DNA from: Metellina segmentata
Lineage: Eukaryota > Arthropoda > Arachnida > Araneae > Tetragnathidae
DNA length: 64,000 nucleotides
NCBI GenBank assembly: GCA_947359465.1
Contig: OX375883.1
Location: 93,770,411-93,834,410, forward strand
Direction of reading: 5' to 3'
The stretch's first letter is position 1. Every line of letters starts with the position of its first letter. The position numbers and the translations under genes were made by a program. Shown here piece after piece: positions 11,347 to 21,229 of this stretch. The notes under the pieces were generated by a model that saw only the letters and a list, made by a program, of their open reading frames with translations, did no database searches and was not told where the DNA came from.

Positions 11347-11428
11347 GCAGTCGTTGCCGAGTGGTTAAGGCGATGGACTCGAAATCCATTGGGATTTTCC
11401 CGCGTAGGTTCGAATCCTACCGACTGCG
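11347..11428 (+). tRNA. tRNA-Ser(CGA), copy 31
   Basis: Single D-arm edge change (GTTGCC) and variable loop TTT; stems intact. Confidence 0.83.
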
Positions 11429-11721
11429 ATAGTTTTTCTTTTTAAGTTGTAAACATCTATTTTAGATACTAAAGTCACAAATATACTGTATAGGAAACTT
11501 GCAGATGTTTCCAGCACTTATCACGGAAACAAATCATGTAGTTTGTATTATAATTATTGTTCAGACAACAGTTTCTCTTTTAAGAGTAATAATATAAAAT
11601 TAACACTCCATACCTCTGTAAGCACGTAAAGTGTGAATAGAAAAGTTGCTCATTACTGCTGTGTTACTAACATGCTAAAAAACAGTTGTTACACTGCTAA
11701 TGATAGCAGGTGTGAATGTGA

Positions 11722-11803
11722 GCAGTCGTGGCCGAGTGGTTAAGGCGATGGACTCGAAATCTATTGGGATCTTCCCGCGTAGGTTCGAATCCTACAGACT
11801 GCG
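11722..11803 (+). tRNA. tRNA-Ser(CGA), copy 32
   Basis: Anticodon stem TCTAT gives a mismatch or wobble pair; the T stem/acceptor junction reads CCTACAGAC, losing one acceptor pair. Confidence 0.75.
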
Positions 11804-12098
11804 ATAGTTTTTCTTTTTAAGTTGTAAACATCTATTTTAGATACTAAAGTCACAAATATACTGTATAGGAAACTTGCAGATGTTTCCAGCACTTATCACG
11901 GAAACAAATCATGTAGTTTGTATTATAATTATGTTTCAGACAACAGTTTCTCTTTTAAGAGTAATAATATAAAAATAACACTCCATACCTCTTAAAGCCC
12001 AAGAAGTGTGAAAACAAAAGTTGCTTTTTAGTTCTGTGTTACTACCATGCAAAAAACAAAAGTTGTTACATTTCTAATGATAGCAGCTGTGAATGTGA

Positions 12099-12182
12099 TT
12101 AGTCGTGGCCGAGTGGTTAAGGCGATGGACTCTCAATCCAATGGGGGATCTTCCCCCGTAGGTTCGAGTCCTACCGACTGCG
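12099..12182 (+). pseudogene. tRNA-Ser-like, copy 33, anticodon CTC, stronger variable arm
   Basis: 84 nt. Loop CTCTCAA gives anticodon CTC, a glutamate codon. The variable arm GGGGGATCTTCCCCC is a longer perfect hairpin than in any other copy. The acceptor starts TTAGTCG and is mispaired; B box GGTTCGAGTCC. The most divergent well-folded copy. Confidence 0.6.
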
Positions 12183-12472
12183 AGAATTTTTTTAAAGTTA
12201 TAAACATCTATTTTAGATATTAAAGTCATCAATGTGCTCTATAGGTAACTAGCATATGAGTCCGGCTCTTATCACAGAAAGAAATCAATGAGTTTCTATT
12301 ATAATTATTGTTCAGACAACAGTTCTCTTTCTAAGAGTAATAATATAAAAATAACACTCAATACCTCTGTAAGCACGTAAAGTGTGAATAGAAAAGTTGC
12401 TCATTACTGCTGTGTTACTACCATGCTAAAAAACAGTTGTTACATTGCTAATAATAGCAGGTTTCAATGTGA

Positions 12473-12554
12473 GCAGTCGTGGCCGAGTGGTTAAGGCGAT
12501 GGACTCGAAATCTATTGGGATCTTCCCGCGTAGGTTCAAATCCTATCGACTGCG
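12473..12554 (+). tRNA. tRNA-Ser(CGA), copy 34
   Basis: B box is GGTTCAAATCC; anticodon stem TCTAT; T stem end CTATCG. Confidence 0.72.
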
Positions 12555-12848
12555 ATGATTTTTTCTTTTTAAGTTGTAAACATCTATTTTAGATATTAAA
12601 GTCACCAATGCTGTATAGGTAACTGGCATGTGTTTCCGACATTTATCACGGAAAGAAATCACGGAGTTTGTATTATAATTATTGTTCAGACCACAGTTTC
12701 TCTTTCTAAGAGTAATAATATAAAAATAACACTTCATACCTCTTAAAGCTAAAGAAGTGTGAATACAAGAGTTGTGTTTTAGTTCTGTGTTACTACCATG
12801 CAAAAAAAACAGTTGTTGCATTGCTAATGATAGCAGGTGTGAATGTGA

Positions 12849-12930
12849 GGAGTCGTGGCCGAGTGGTTAAGGCGATGGACTCGAAATTCATTGGGATCTT
12901 TCCGCGCAGGTTCGAATCCTACCGACTGCG
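12849..12930 (+). tRNA. tRNA-Ser(CGA), copy 35
   Basis: GGAGTCG acceptor as in copy 15; anticodon stem partner TTCAT; T stem GCAGG/CCTAC. Confidence 0.68.
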
Positions 12931-13223
12931 ATAGTTTTTCTTTTAAGTTGTAAACATCTATTTTAGATATTAAAGTCACCAATGCTGTATAGGTAACTAG
13001 CAGATGTTTCCGGCACTTATCACACAAAGGAATCATTGAGTTTGTATTATAATTATTGTTCAGACAACAGTTTCTCTTTCTAAGAGTAATAATATAAAAA
13101 TAACACTCCATACCTCTTAAAGCCCAAGAAGTGTGAATACAAAAGTTGCTTTTTAGTTCTGTGTTACTACCATGCAAAAAAAAACAATTGTTACATTGGT
13201 AATGATAGCAGGTTTGAATGTGG

Positions 13224-13305
13224 GCATTCGTGGCAGAGTGGTTAAGGCGATGGACTCGAAATCCATTGGGATCTTCCAGCGTAGGTTCGAATCCTACCGA
13301 CTGCG
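13224..13305 (+). tRNA. tRNA-Ser(CGA), copy 36
   Basis: GCATTCG acceptor, D arm GGCAGAG, variable arm GGGATCTTCCAG. Confidence 0.68.
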
Positions 13306-13594
13306 ATACTTTTTTTAAAGTTCTAAACATCTATTTTAGATATTAAAGTCACCAATGCTGTATAGATAACTAGCATGTGTTGCCGACATTTATCACGGAA
13401 AGAAATCATGGAGTTTGTATTATAAATATTGTTCAGACAATAGTTTCTCTTTTAAAGAGTAATAATATAAAAATAACATTTGATACCTCTGTAAGCACGT
13501 AAAGTGTGTATAGAAAAGTTGCTCATTACTGCTGTGTTACTACCATGCTAAAAAACAGTTGTTACATTGATAATGATAGCAGCTGTGAATGTGA

Positions 13595-13676
13595 GCAGTC
13601 GTGGCCGAGTGGTTATGGCGATGGACTCGAAATCCAGTAGGATCTTCTCGCGTAGGTTCGAATCCTACCGACTGCG
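13595..13676 (+). tRNA. tRNA-Ser(CGA), copy 37, altered variable arm
   Basis: CCAGTAGGATCTTCTCG in place of the normal anticodon-stem end and variable arm; pairs with copy 18. Confidence 0.65.
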
Positions 13677-13967
13677 ATAGTTTTTTTTTAAAGTTATAAA
13701 CATCTATTTTAGATATTAAAGTCACCAATGCTGTATAGGTAATTAGCATGTGTATCCGACATTTATCACGGAAAGAAATCATGGAGTTTGTATTATAATT
13801 ATTGTTCAGACAACAGTTTCTCTTTTAAAGAGTAATAATATAAAAATAACACTCCATACCTCTGTAAGCACGTAAAGTGTGAATAGAAAAGTTGCTCATT
13901 ACTACTGTGTTACTACCATGCTAAAAAACAGTTGTTACAATGCTAATGATAGCATTTGTGAATGTGA

Positions 13968-14049
13968 GATGTCGTATCCGAGTGGTTAAGGCGATGGACT
14001 CGAAATCCGTTGGGATCTTCCCGCGTAGGTTCGAATCCTACCGACTGCG
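13968..14049 (+). tRNA. tRNA-Ser(CGA), copy 38, altered acceptor
   Basis: GATGTCGTATCC 5' strand as in copy 19; the block 13595-14049 repeats the order of 6628-7091. Confidence 0.6.
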
Positions 14050-14346
14050 ATATTCTTTCTTTTTAAGTTGTAAACATCTATTTTAGATATTAAAGTCACC
14101 AATGCTGTATAGGTAACTAGCATGTGTTTCCGAAATTTGTCACGGAAAGAAATCATGGAGTTTGTATTATAATTATTGTTCAGACAATAGTTTCTCTTTT
14201 AAAGAGCAATAATATATAAATAACACTCCATACCTCTTAAAGCCCAAGAAGTGTGAATACAAAAGTTGATTATTAGTTCTGTGTTACTACCATGCAAAAA
14301 AAAAAACCAGTTGTTATATTGCTAATGATAGTATGTGCGAAGGTGA

Positions 14347-14428
14347 GCAGTCGTGGCTAAGTGGTTAAGGCGATGGACTCGAAATCCGTTGGGATCTTAC
14401 CGCGTAGGTTCGAATCCTACCGAATGTG
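14347..14428 (+). pseudogene. tRNA-Ser(CGA)-like, copy 39, broken acceptor
   Basis: D arm GGCTAAG, variable arm GGGATCTTACC, 3' acceptor CGAATGTG. Sister of copy 29 but with a CGA loop. Confidence 0.65.
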
Positions 14429-14722
14429 ATAGGTTTTTTTTTAAAGTTACAAACATCTATTTTAGATATTAAAGTCACCAATGCTGTATAGGTAACTAGC
14501 ATGTGTTTCCGACATTTATCACGGAAAGAAATCATGGAGTTTGTATTATAATTATTGTTCAGACAACAGTTTCTCTTTCTAAGAGGAATAATATAAAAAT
14601 AACACTCCATACCTCTTAAAGCCCAAGAAGTGTAAATACAAAAGTTGCTTATTAGTTCTGTGTTACAACCATGCAAAAAAAACCAGTTGTTATATTGCTA
14701 ATGATAGCAGGTGCGAAGGTGA

Positions 14723-14804
14723 GCAGTCGTGGCCGAGTGGTTAAGGCGATGGATTTGAGATGCAGTGGGATCTTCCCGCGTAGGTTCGAATCCTACCGAC
14801 TGCG
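14723..14804 (+). tRNA. tRNA-Ser-like, copy 40, anticodon TGA
   Basis: Loop TTTGAGA gives TGA (codon UCA, serine). The anticodon stem is damaged (ATGGA against TGCAG). Acceptor, variable and T arms intact. Confidence 0.6.
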
Positions 14805-15097
14805 ATAGTTTTTTTTTAAGGTTATAAACATCTATTTTAGTTATTAAAGTCACCAATGCTGTATAGGTAACTAGCAATTGTTTCCGACATTAATCACGGA
14901 AAGAAATCATGGAGTTTGTATTATTATTATTGTTCAGACAATAGTTTCTTTTTTAAAGAGTAATAATATAAAAATAACACTCCATACCTCTTAAAGCCCA
15001 AGAAGTGTGAATACAAAAGTTGCTTTTTAGTTCTGTGTTACTACCATGCAAACAAAAACAGTTGTTACATTGCTAATGATAGCAGGTGTGAATGTTA

Positions 15098-15179
15098 GCA
15101 GTCGTGGCCGGGTGGTTAAGGCGATGGACTCGAAATCCATTGGGATATTCCCGCGTAGGTTCGAATCCTAACGACTGCG
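15098..15179 (+). tRNA. tRNA-Ser(CGA), copy 41
   Basis: D loop GGCCGGGTGG and T stem end CCTAACG; otherwise as copy 3-type variable loop TAT. Confidence 0.78.
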
Positions 15180-15470
15180 ATAGTTTTTTTTTAAAGTTAT
15201 AAACATCTATTTTAGATATTAAAGTCACAAATGCTGTATAGGTAACTAGCATGTGTTGCCGACATTTATCACGGAAAGAAATCATGGAGTTTGTATCATA
15301 ATTCTTGTTCAGACAACAGTTTCTCTTTTAAAGAGTAATAATATAAAAATAACACTCCATACCTCTATAAGCACGTAAAGTGTGAACAGAAAAGTTGCTC
15401 ATTACTGCTGTGTTACTACCATTCTAAAAAACAGTTGTTACATTGCTAATGATAGCAGTTGTGAATGTGA

Positions 15471-15552
15471 GCAGTCATGGCCGAGTGGTTTAGGCGATGG
15501 ACTCGAAATCCATTGGGATTTTCCCGCGTAGGTTCGAATCCTACCGACTGCG
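15471..15552 (+). tRNA. tRNA-Ser(CGA), copy 42, last before the insertion
   Basis: GCAGTCATGG at the acceptor end (a mispair at pair 7) and GGTTTAGG in the D arm. Its spacer is cut at 15792 by the foldback element. Confidence 0.78.
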
Positions 15553-16119
15553 ATAGTTTTTCTTTTTAAGTTGTAAACATCTATTTTAGATATTAAAGTC
15601 ACCAATGCTGTATAGGTAACTAACATGTGTTTCCGACATTTATCACGGAACGAAATCATGGAGTTTGTATTATAATTATTGTTCAGACAACAGTTTCTCT
15701 TTCTAAGAGTAATAATATAAAAATAACACTCCATAAGTCTTAAAGCCCAAGAAGTGTGTATACAAAAGTTGCTTATTAGTTCTGTGTTACAACCCAGGTG
15801 GCACACCGATATAAAAATATATCAGAACGGCATCAATCGATATTATGAATGTCGGGGAATCTCGAAGATCGAATTCAGGATATTAAATTATATCAAAAGA
15901 TATAATGCAAATTATATATTTCTCAGAGAGAGTAAATAAAATGGTTTTTGATATTGTTAGCAAGAAGTATACTTAAAATTATTAAAATTAAAACTTTTTA
16001 CCTATTTTTGCAAGAATTGTAAATATAACGTCGAAAGAACTTTATCGAAAATATATCAGATTATAACGTAATCCAGATATCGTAGGAATGATATCAACCG
16101 ATAATATGCACAATCCCAA

Positions 16120-16640
16120 AAATTATATCGGATGATGTCGTTTCTCGACATAATTAAACACATTACGACATAATCCGATACAACTTTGATATATTTTCTT
16201 TGCCGTAGCTCTATAGCAGTTTATATCGTGTTCCGACATATTTTTATATCGGCTTTCATTATCAATATATATTATTCGATTTCTATCGACATTCTTATAT
16301 CCGTCCCCTCTTTTTATCGGATGAAGTCGTTGCTCGACATAATCCGATACAACTTTGATATCTTTTCTTTGCCGTAGCTTTATAGCAGTTTATATCGTGT
16401 TCCGACATATTTTTATATTGTCTTTCATTATCAATATATATCATTCGATTTCTATCGACACTTTGTCGACATTCTTATATCCGTCCCCTCTTTTTATCGG
16501 ATGATGTCGTTGCTCGACATAATTAAACACATTACGACATAATCCGATACAACTTTGATATCTTTTCTTTGCCGTAGCTCTATAGCAGTTTATATAGTTA
16601 TCCGACATTTTTATATCGGCTTTCATTATCAATCTTTCCT
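16120..16640 (+). repeat. Subterminal minisatellite, left arm (3 copies)
   Basis: Three copies of a unit containing CGACATAATCCGATACAAC (at 16166, 16335 and 16535) and a block GCCGTAGCTCTATAGCAG. Spacing is 169 and 200 bp because part of the unit (AATTAAACACATTA) is missing from the middle copy. It is the inverted counterpart of the seven-copy array in the right arm. Confidence 0.85.
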
Positions 16641-17303
16641 GACATAGCTCAATTCAGGAAACAGATACAAGAGAGCATTTTGTCCTTTTACTATTTTATA
16701 GCTGCCCATCTTCTGGTTTTTGTTGTTTTTCAAGTTGAAATTAACTATAAAATCATCAAATTGTTTCTACACAAATTACATTTGGCATAAAATGTTACAT
16801 TATAGCAGTTGTATAATTTTAGACACAAGAAAGCCAAGTAAAAAGGCTATAAAAACCAGAAGATTGGCAGCCATGCTATTTACTTACAATCAAGCAAAGA
16901 AAAACACTTATGGTGAAGGCGTTAATATATAAAATTTCAAATGTTAAAATAATGGCAATCATTAAAGACTAAAATAATTTTTATTTTCAAAGATTTATGA
17001 ATGTATCGTTATCTTTGTTGTCACTGCCTTTGTGTCGTTCATCACTGTCTTTCTTTTGTGCTTTTCTCCCATACCATTCAGGAGCATTGGCCAAAGCTTT
17101 CCATCAAGGAATGCTTCGGGATTCCATCGAACTTTTTACCTGTTGCAGCTAAAAAGGAAATAACGTAATTAGCTTTGGTGATGAATTTATTTCCTTCTTA
17201 AAATTCTAAAATATATCTTACAATAGTTATTGAGGGAGTGAAATTAACATTTAAAAACTATCCTGTCAAGTTTCACAATGATTGAAAACTATTGGTTCAT
17301 AGT

Positions 17304-17582
17304 TTTTTTTTTTCCAATGGCGGGCACTGGACTTTTGTCCTTTGCCACTACAAGGCCGGAAGTGATGGTGGACTACTTCCAATGGCGGGCACTAAGGATT
17401 TGTCCTTTGGCCACTACGAGGCCGGAAGTGATGGACACTTGTGAAGGGGCCCCCAATGGGAGGACCATCATTGCCCCTAACAAAGGACAGCACAATTTAC
17501 ATAAATGCCCAGACCCCGGATTCGTACCAAGAACCTTCCGATCCAGAGACCAACACCTTAACCACTAGACCGGTTGGTCGGC
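17304..17582 (-). mobile_element. tRNA-derived SINE (family 1) in left arm
   Basis: On the minus strand it begins with a tRNA-related head (A-box-like TCTAGTGGTTAAGG, B-box-like GGTACGAATCC) and ends in an A-run. Flanks TGGTTCATAGT and TGGTTCAAAGT are an 11-bp target duplication with one mismatch. The body contains a partial internal duplication (AATGGCGGGCACT twice). The same SINE sits at the mirror position in the right arm. Confidence 0.8.
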
Positions 17583-18200
17583 TGGTTCAAAGTAATTCTA
17601 GAATACAATCTGCTACAGGACTTATCCATATATGAAATCATTTATGCTACAAGTTTGAAATGGTTAAGGTTTTAAAAAATTTTCTTTAATGGTAGGTCGG
17701 GGTTTACGGCCCTAGGGCCCGATCAGACCCCCATTAAGCGCCAGACTTTAATATATTTCATTTCTTTAATGACTTTAAATGATGCAAGTATGGTATCACC
17801 ATTTAATAAAATTCTTGCTTAATTTAAGGTATTCTGAAAGCTAACAATTCTAACAAAGTATTAAAAGCTTTAATTTACTTAAGAGTTGTTTCATTTCATC
17901 AAATCTTTATATATATAAATATAGAAAATACAAATTAAATCAATAAAATTAATTCATTACTAATAAAATTTAACCCATAATCATTTAAAATTATTGGGTA
18001 AAGCTTCTTGGCATGCCACTTGAGATTTTTAGATAAGATCAGTTTACTAACTGGGCTATTATTTTCCGTGATTATTAGCTATAGAAGTCTGTATACATAT
18101 AAAAATTACAAATCACATTCACTTTAAAAATTAAAACACGAGCGACAGCACAAGAACGTCCAAAACAATAACAGATGAGTTGAGTTGATTTCTTGTGTCT

Positions 18201-18400
18201 TATGCTTCTTATTTAATTTACAATAGCGCCCGATAACTTGTTTCCGATATAATTTTTGGGATTGCGCATATTATCGGTTGATATCATTCCTATGACATCT
18301 GGACTACGTTATAATCTGATATATTTTGGATAAAGTCGGAACATTCAGAACATCGAGTGATGTCGTTCTGATATATTTTTATATCGGTGTGCCACCTGGG
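18201..18400 (-). repeat. Extra internal copy of the element terminus
   Basis: Read on the minus strand it starts CCCAGGTGGCACACCGATAT and continues with sequence close to the left end (ATATCAGAACG, then AATGATATCAACCGATAATATG, also seen near 16090). It is oriented opposite to the left end, so 15793-18400 alone also looks like an element with inverted termini. Confidence 0.75.
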
Positions 18401-18474
18401 AAGACACAAGAGCTCAACTCAACTCATCTCAACTGTTACTGGTTTTTTTTCTTGTGCTGTCGCTCGTGTTAGAA

Positions 18475-19466
18475 ATGCCAGGTAATAAAAAAAGACGTTT
18501 AGAACGTCAAGCTTTTAAAGAATTACATAATTTTGTTGAACAAGTAGAGTTTCAGGAATGAGGAAATAATTTTTCTAATACAGCCGAATCTAGCGTGACT
18601 TCAGAGGATGCAGCTTTAAGCTGTGCAAGTCCTGTGAGGTAAGCCTATAGTTCAATTTCTTTTTACTTTATTTCGTTATTATTGTTTTTTTTAAGATTTT
18701 CTATGGGTTTATTATTGTTCATTAATAATATCTTTTAGCCCTTTTCGAAAAGTCAAGTGCGAGCGGGTAATTCTCTACTATTCTGAAAATTCCTGTCCGG
18801 GCACAATTTTTTCCACTAAATGCGATAAAATTGGATTTTTCATAACATTCTGATAAACTGCCTAGGGATGAGTGTTTTTAGTAGAAAAATAATTCTGACA
18901 TCAAGAATAGAAAACCCACAATACTTGAAAAGAGAACCGAAAAATATTTGTTTCCAGGGCTTTCTTTCAGCCGGTAGAATTTCATTTTGTTTCCTAAAAA
19001 AGTATCTGAACATTTTTTGTTGCTCTTTTAAAGACCCTTTTGGTACTTTATTTTTTTCTTATTAAATGCTTACATAGTCCCATACAAAGATATAAAAAGC
19101 CTTTAATTGTTAAATTTTCTGAAAGTTTCTTTTAATTAACCTGATCTGTCAAGTATTTTAACTTAAGTATTTAGTATTTGAGCACTTTTTTTTGGTCTGC
19201 TGAAGGTTTGAGTGCAAATATAGGCAGAGATATGTTCTATATATATTTTAAATTGAAGTTTAGTTAACCGTGTCTATATTAATGGAACTTTCCATTTTTC
19301 AGGTAAAGTTTTTATACTATGCTGGATATGGAAAAACAGACAGTTCTTTTGTACAGAGCATTACTAAAAAAGTGCTATCGCAAGATCTGGCTATCCAATA
19401 TAGTAGATGTGGCCGAAAGGGGAAAAAGTCCTTGCATTTTAATAGCATTTCGAATGTTATATTAGG
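18475..19466 (+). pseudogene. Broken three-exon gene in the foldback loop, possibly DUF4806-like
   Basis: Exon 1, 18475-18638, starts ATGCCAGGT and encodes MPGNKKRRLERQAF..., a basic N-terminus. It has one in-frame TGA at about codon 29 and ends at a good donor, AG|GTAAGC. Exon 2 starts at 18739 after TTTTAG, keeps frame, and encodes ...FRKVKCERVILYYSENS before a stop near 18852. A third open stretch, about 19303-19466, follows TTTTTCAG and ends at a donor TTAG|GTAATA. It contains VLSQDLAIQYS and GRKGKKSLHF, which resemble from memory the DUF4806 pattern of uncharacterised animal proteins. No catalytic motif is visible. Whether this drove transposition is inference. The stop codons indicate it is dead here. 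Confidence 0.45.
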
Positions 19467-19903
19467 TAATATTGATTAAATCTATTGCTATGTGATTTGT
19501 AATTTTTATATGTATACAGACTTCTATAGCTAAAATCACGGAAAATAATAGCCCAGATAGTAAACTGATCTTATCTAAAAATCTCAAGTGGCATGCCAAG
19601 AAGCTTTACCCAATAATTTTAAATGATTATGGGTTAAATTTTATTAGTAATGAATTAATTTTATTGATTTAATTTGTATTTTCTATATTTATAAAGATTT
19701 GATGAAATGAAACAACTCTTAAGTTAATTAAAGCTTTTAATACTTTGTTAAAATTGTTAGCTTTACCTTAAATTAAGCAAGAATTTTATTAAATGGTGAT
19801 ACCATTCTTGCATCATTTGAAGTCATTAAAGAAATGAAATATATTAAAGTCTGGCACTTAATGGGGGTCTGATCGGGCCCTTGGGCCGTAAACCCCAACC
19901 TAC

Positions 19904-20308
19904 TGTAACGTACACTTCCGGAATATCTTTTAAATGTTATGATAATATTTCTTTTTCCTTATTCCAAGATATTGTGATACTTCCTGTGTTTATTTATACT
20001 TCTTATTACTCTTGGAAAGGATATCTTTTCTTTTGACATATTTATGTGAGCTTAAATGGTTTTCCCGGAAGTTCATTTTTTCTTTTATGTATAATGTTGG
20101 TGAAAAGATATTTTTTTGTAACGGCTTAGAGTCGATTGGATGCTTCGTTGAAGTGTGGACTGAGTGCAGTGTTCGAATGACGTGTTTTAGCCGTTATGTT
20201 TAAAACGTATGATGAGAGGTAGTTGTAACGGTGATGTCGCTACCATATTGTAAATAAAATTTTCTTTAATTCTTTTAAAAAGGCTATTTCTTTTATCACG
20301 ACGTTACA
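19904..20308. mobile_element. Solo LTR (Gypsy-like) in right arm only
   Basis: A 405-bp insertion absent from the matching place in the left arm. It starts TGTAACGTACACTTCC and ends CACGACGTTACA, with TG...CA ends that pair as TGTAACG/CGTTACA. It is flanked by a 4-bp duplication CTAC (19900-19903 and 20309-20312). An AATAAA lies near its 3' end. No internal retrotransposon sequence adjoins it, so it is a solo LTR. The Gypsy label rests on terminus style and duplication length only. Confidence 0.8.
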
Positions 20309-20421
20309 CTACCATTAAAGAAAAAAATTTTAAACCTTAACCATTTCAAACTTATAGCATAAATGATTTCATAAATGGATAAGTCCTGTAGCAGATTGTA
20401 TTCTAGAATTACTTTGAACCA

Positions 20422-20620
20422 ACCGGTCTAGAGGTTAAGGTGTTGGTCTCTGGATCGGAAGGTTCTTGGTTCGAATCCGGGGTCTGGGCATTTATGTAAA
20501 TTGTGCTGTCCTTTGTTAGGGGCAATGATGGTCCTCCCATTAGGGGCCCCTTCACAAGTGACCATCACTTCCGGCCTTGTAATGGCCAAGGACAAAAGCC
20601 CGCCATTGGGAAAAAAAACA
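20422..20620 (+). mobile_element. tRNA-derived SINE (family 1) in right arm
   Basis: Mirror copy of the SINE at 17304-17582, with the same flanks in reverse (ACTTTGAACCA and ACTATGAACCA). The head retains TCTAGAGGTTAAGG and GGTTCGAATCC and the tail is A8. The first bases of the head are deleted. Unlike the left-arm copy it lacks the internal duplication. Confidence 0.8.
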
Positions 20621-21229
20621 ACTATGAACCAATAGTTTTCAATCATTGTGAAACTTGCCAGGATAGTTTTTAAATGTTAATTTCACTCCCTCAATAACTA
20701 TTGTAAGATATATTTTAGAATTTTAAGAAGGAAATAAATTCATCACCAAAGCTAATTATGTTATTTCCCTTTTAGCTGCAACAGGTAAAAGGTTCGATGG
20801 AATCCCGAAGCCTTCCTTGATGGAAGGCTTTGGCCAATGCTCCTGAATGGTATGGGAGAAAAGCACAAAAGAAAGACAGTGATAAAAGACACAAAGGCAG
20901 TAACAACAAAGATAACGAAACATTCATAAATCTTTGAAAATAAAAATTGTTTTAGTCTTTAATGATTGCCATTATTTTAACATTTGCAATTTTATATATC
21001 TTCTGGTTTTTATAGCCTTTTTACTCGGTTTTTCTTGTCTAAAATTATACAACTGTTATAATGTAACATTTTATGCCAAATGTAATTTGTGTAAAAACAA
21101 TTTGATGATTTTATAGCTAATTTCAACTTGAAAAACTCAACAAAAACCAGAAGATGGGCAGCTATGAAATAGTAAAAGGGCAAAATGCTCTCGTATCTGT
21201 TTCCTGAATTGAGCTATGTCAGGAAGCAG

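Larger units (their letters stand above)
1..15792 (+). repeat. Tandem array A: ~375-bp units each carrying a tRNA-Ser gene
   Basis: About 42 head-to-tail units, most 366-385 bp long, each with one 82-nt serine tRNA sequence followed by a T-run and a conserved AT-rich spacer. Spacer landmarks are a block starting TTGTTACATTGCTAATGATAGCA just before each gene and a block TAGATATTAAAGTCACCAATGC about 30 bp after it. Two units are irregular: genes 8513 and 8664 start only 151 bp apart, and the next start is 423 bp on, with a partly duplicated spacer. The array runs off the left edge of the window. On the right it is cut inside a spacer by the foldback element at 15793. Whether the genes are expressed cannot be told from sequence; the unit could equally be called a tRNA-bearing satellite. 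Confidence 0.95.
15793..18118 (+). repeat. Left arm of the foldback element
   Basis: Inverted counterpart of 19487-22606. From the outside in: the short terminal repeat, an AT-rich stretch rich in GATAT and TATCG, the minisatellite, a unique block with TTCTGGTTTTTGTTG, a SINE, and a block with CATGCCACTTGAGATTTTTAG that is matched in reverse near 19590. The outermost 300 bp differ from the right arm beyond the 13-bp terminus. Confidence 0.85.
18119..19486 (+). other. Loop region of the foldback element
   Basis: Unpaired centre of the palindrome. A smaller inverted repeat (about 18135-18200 against 18401-18472, sharing AAGACACAAGA and CTGTCGCTCGTG) brackets a 200-bp piece, 18201-18400. That piece ends in another copy of the element terminus (TGTGCCACCTGGG). 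To its right lies the gene remnant starting at 18475. Confidence 0.7.

Noticed and set aside
387..15806. Many minus-strand open frames of 60-170 codons sharing SVGFEPTRENPNGFRVHRLN
   Set aside because: They are antisense translations of the tRNA gene and its spacer; the shared peptide is the reverse complement of the tRNA itself.
17278..17568. 96-codon frame MIENYWFIVFFF...
   Set aside because: SINE and flanking arm sequence; the mirror copy in the other arm gives a similar frame.
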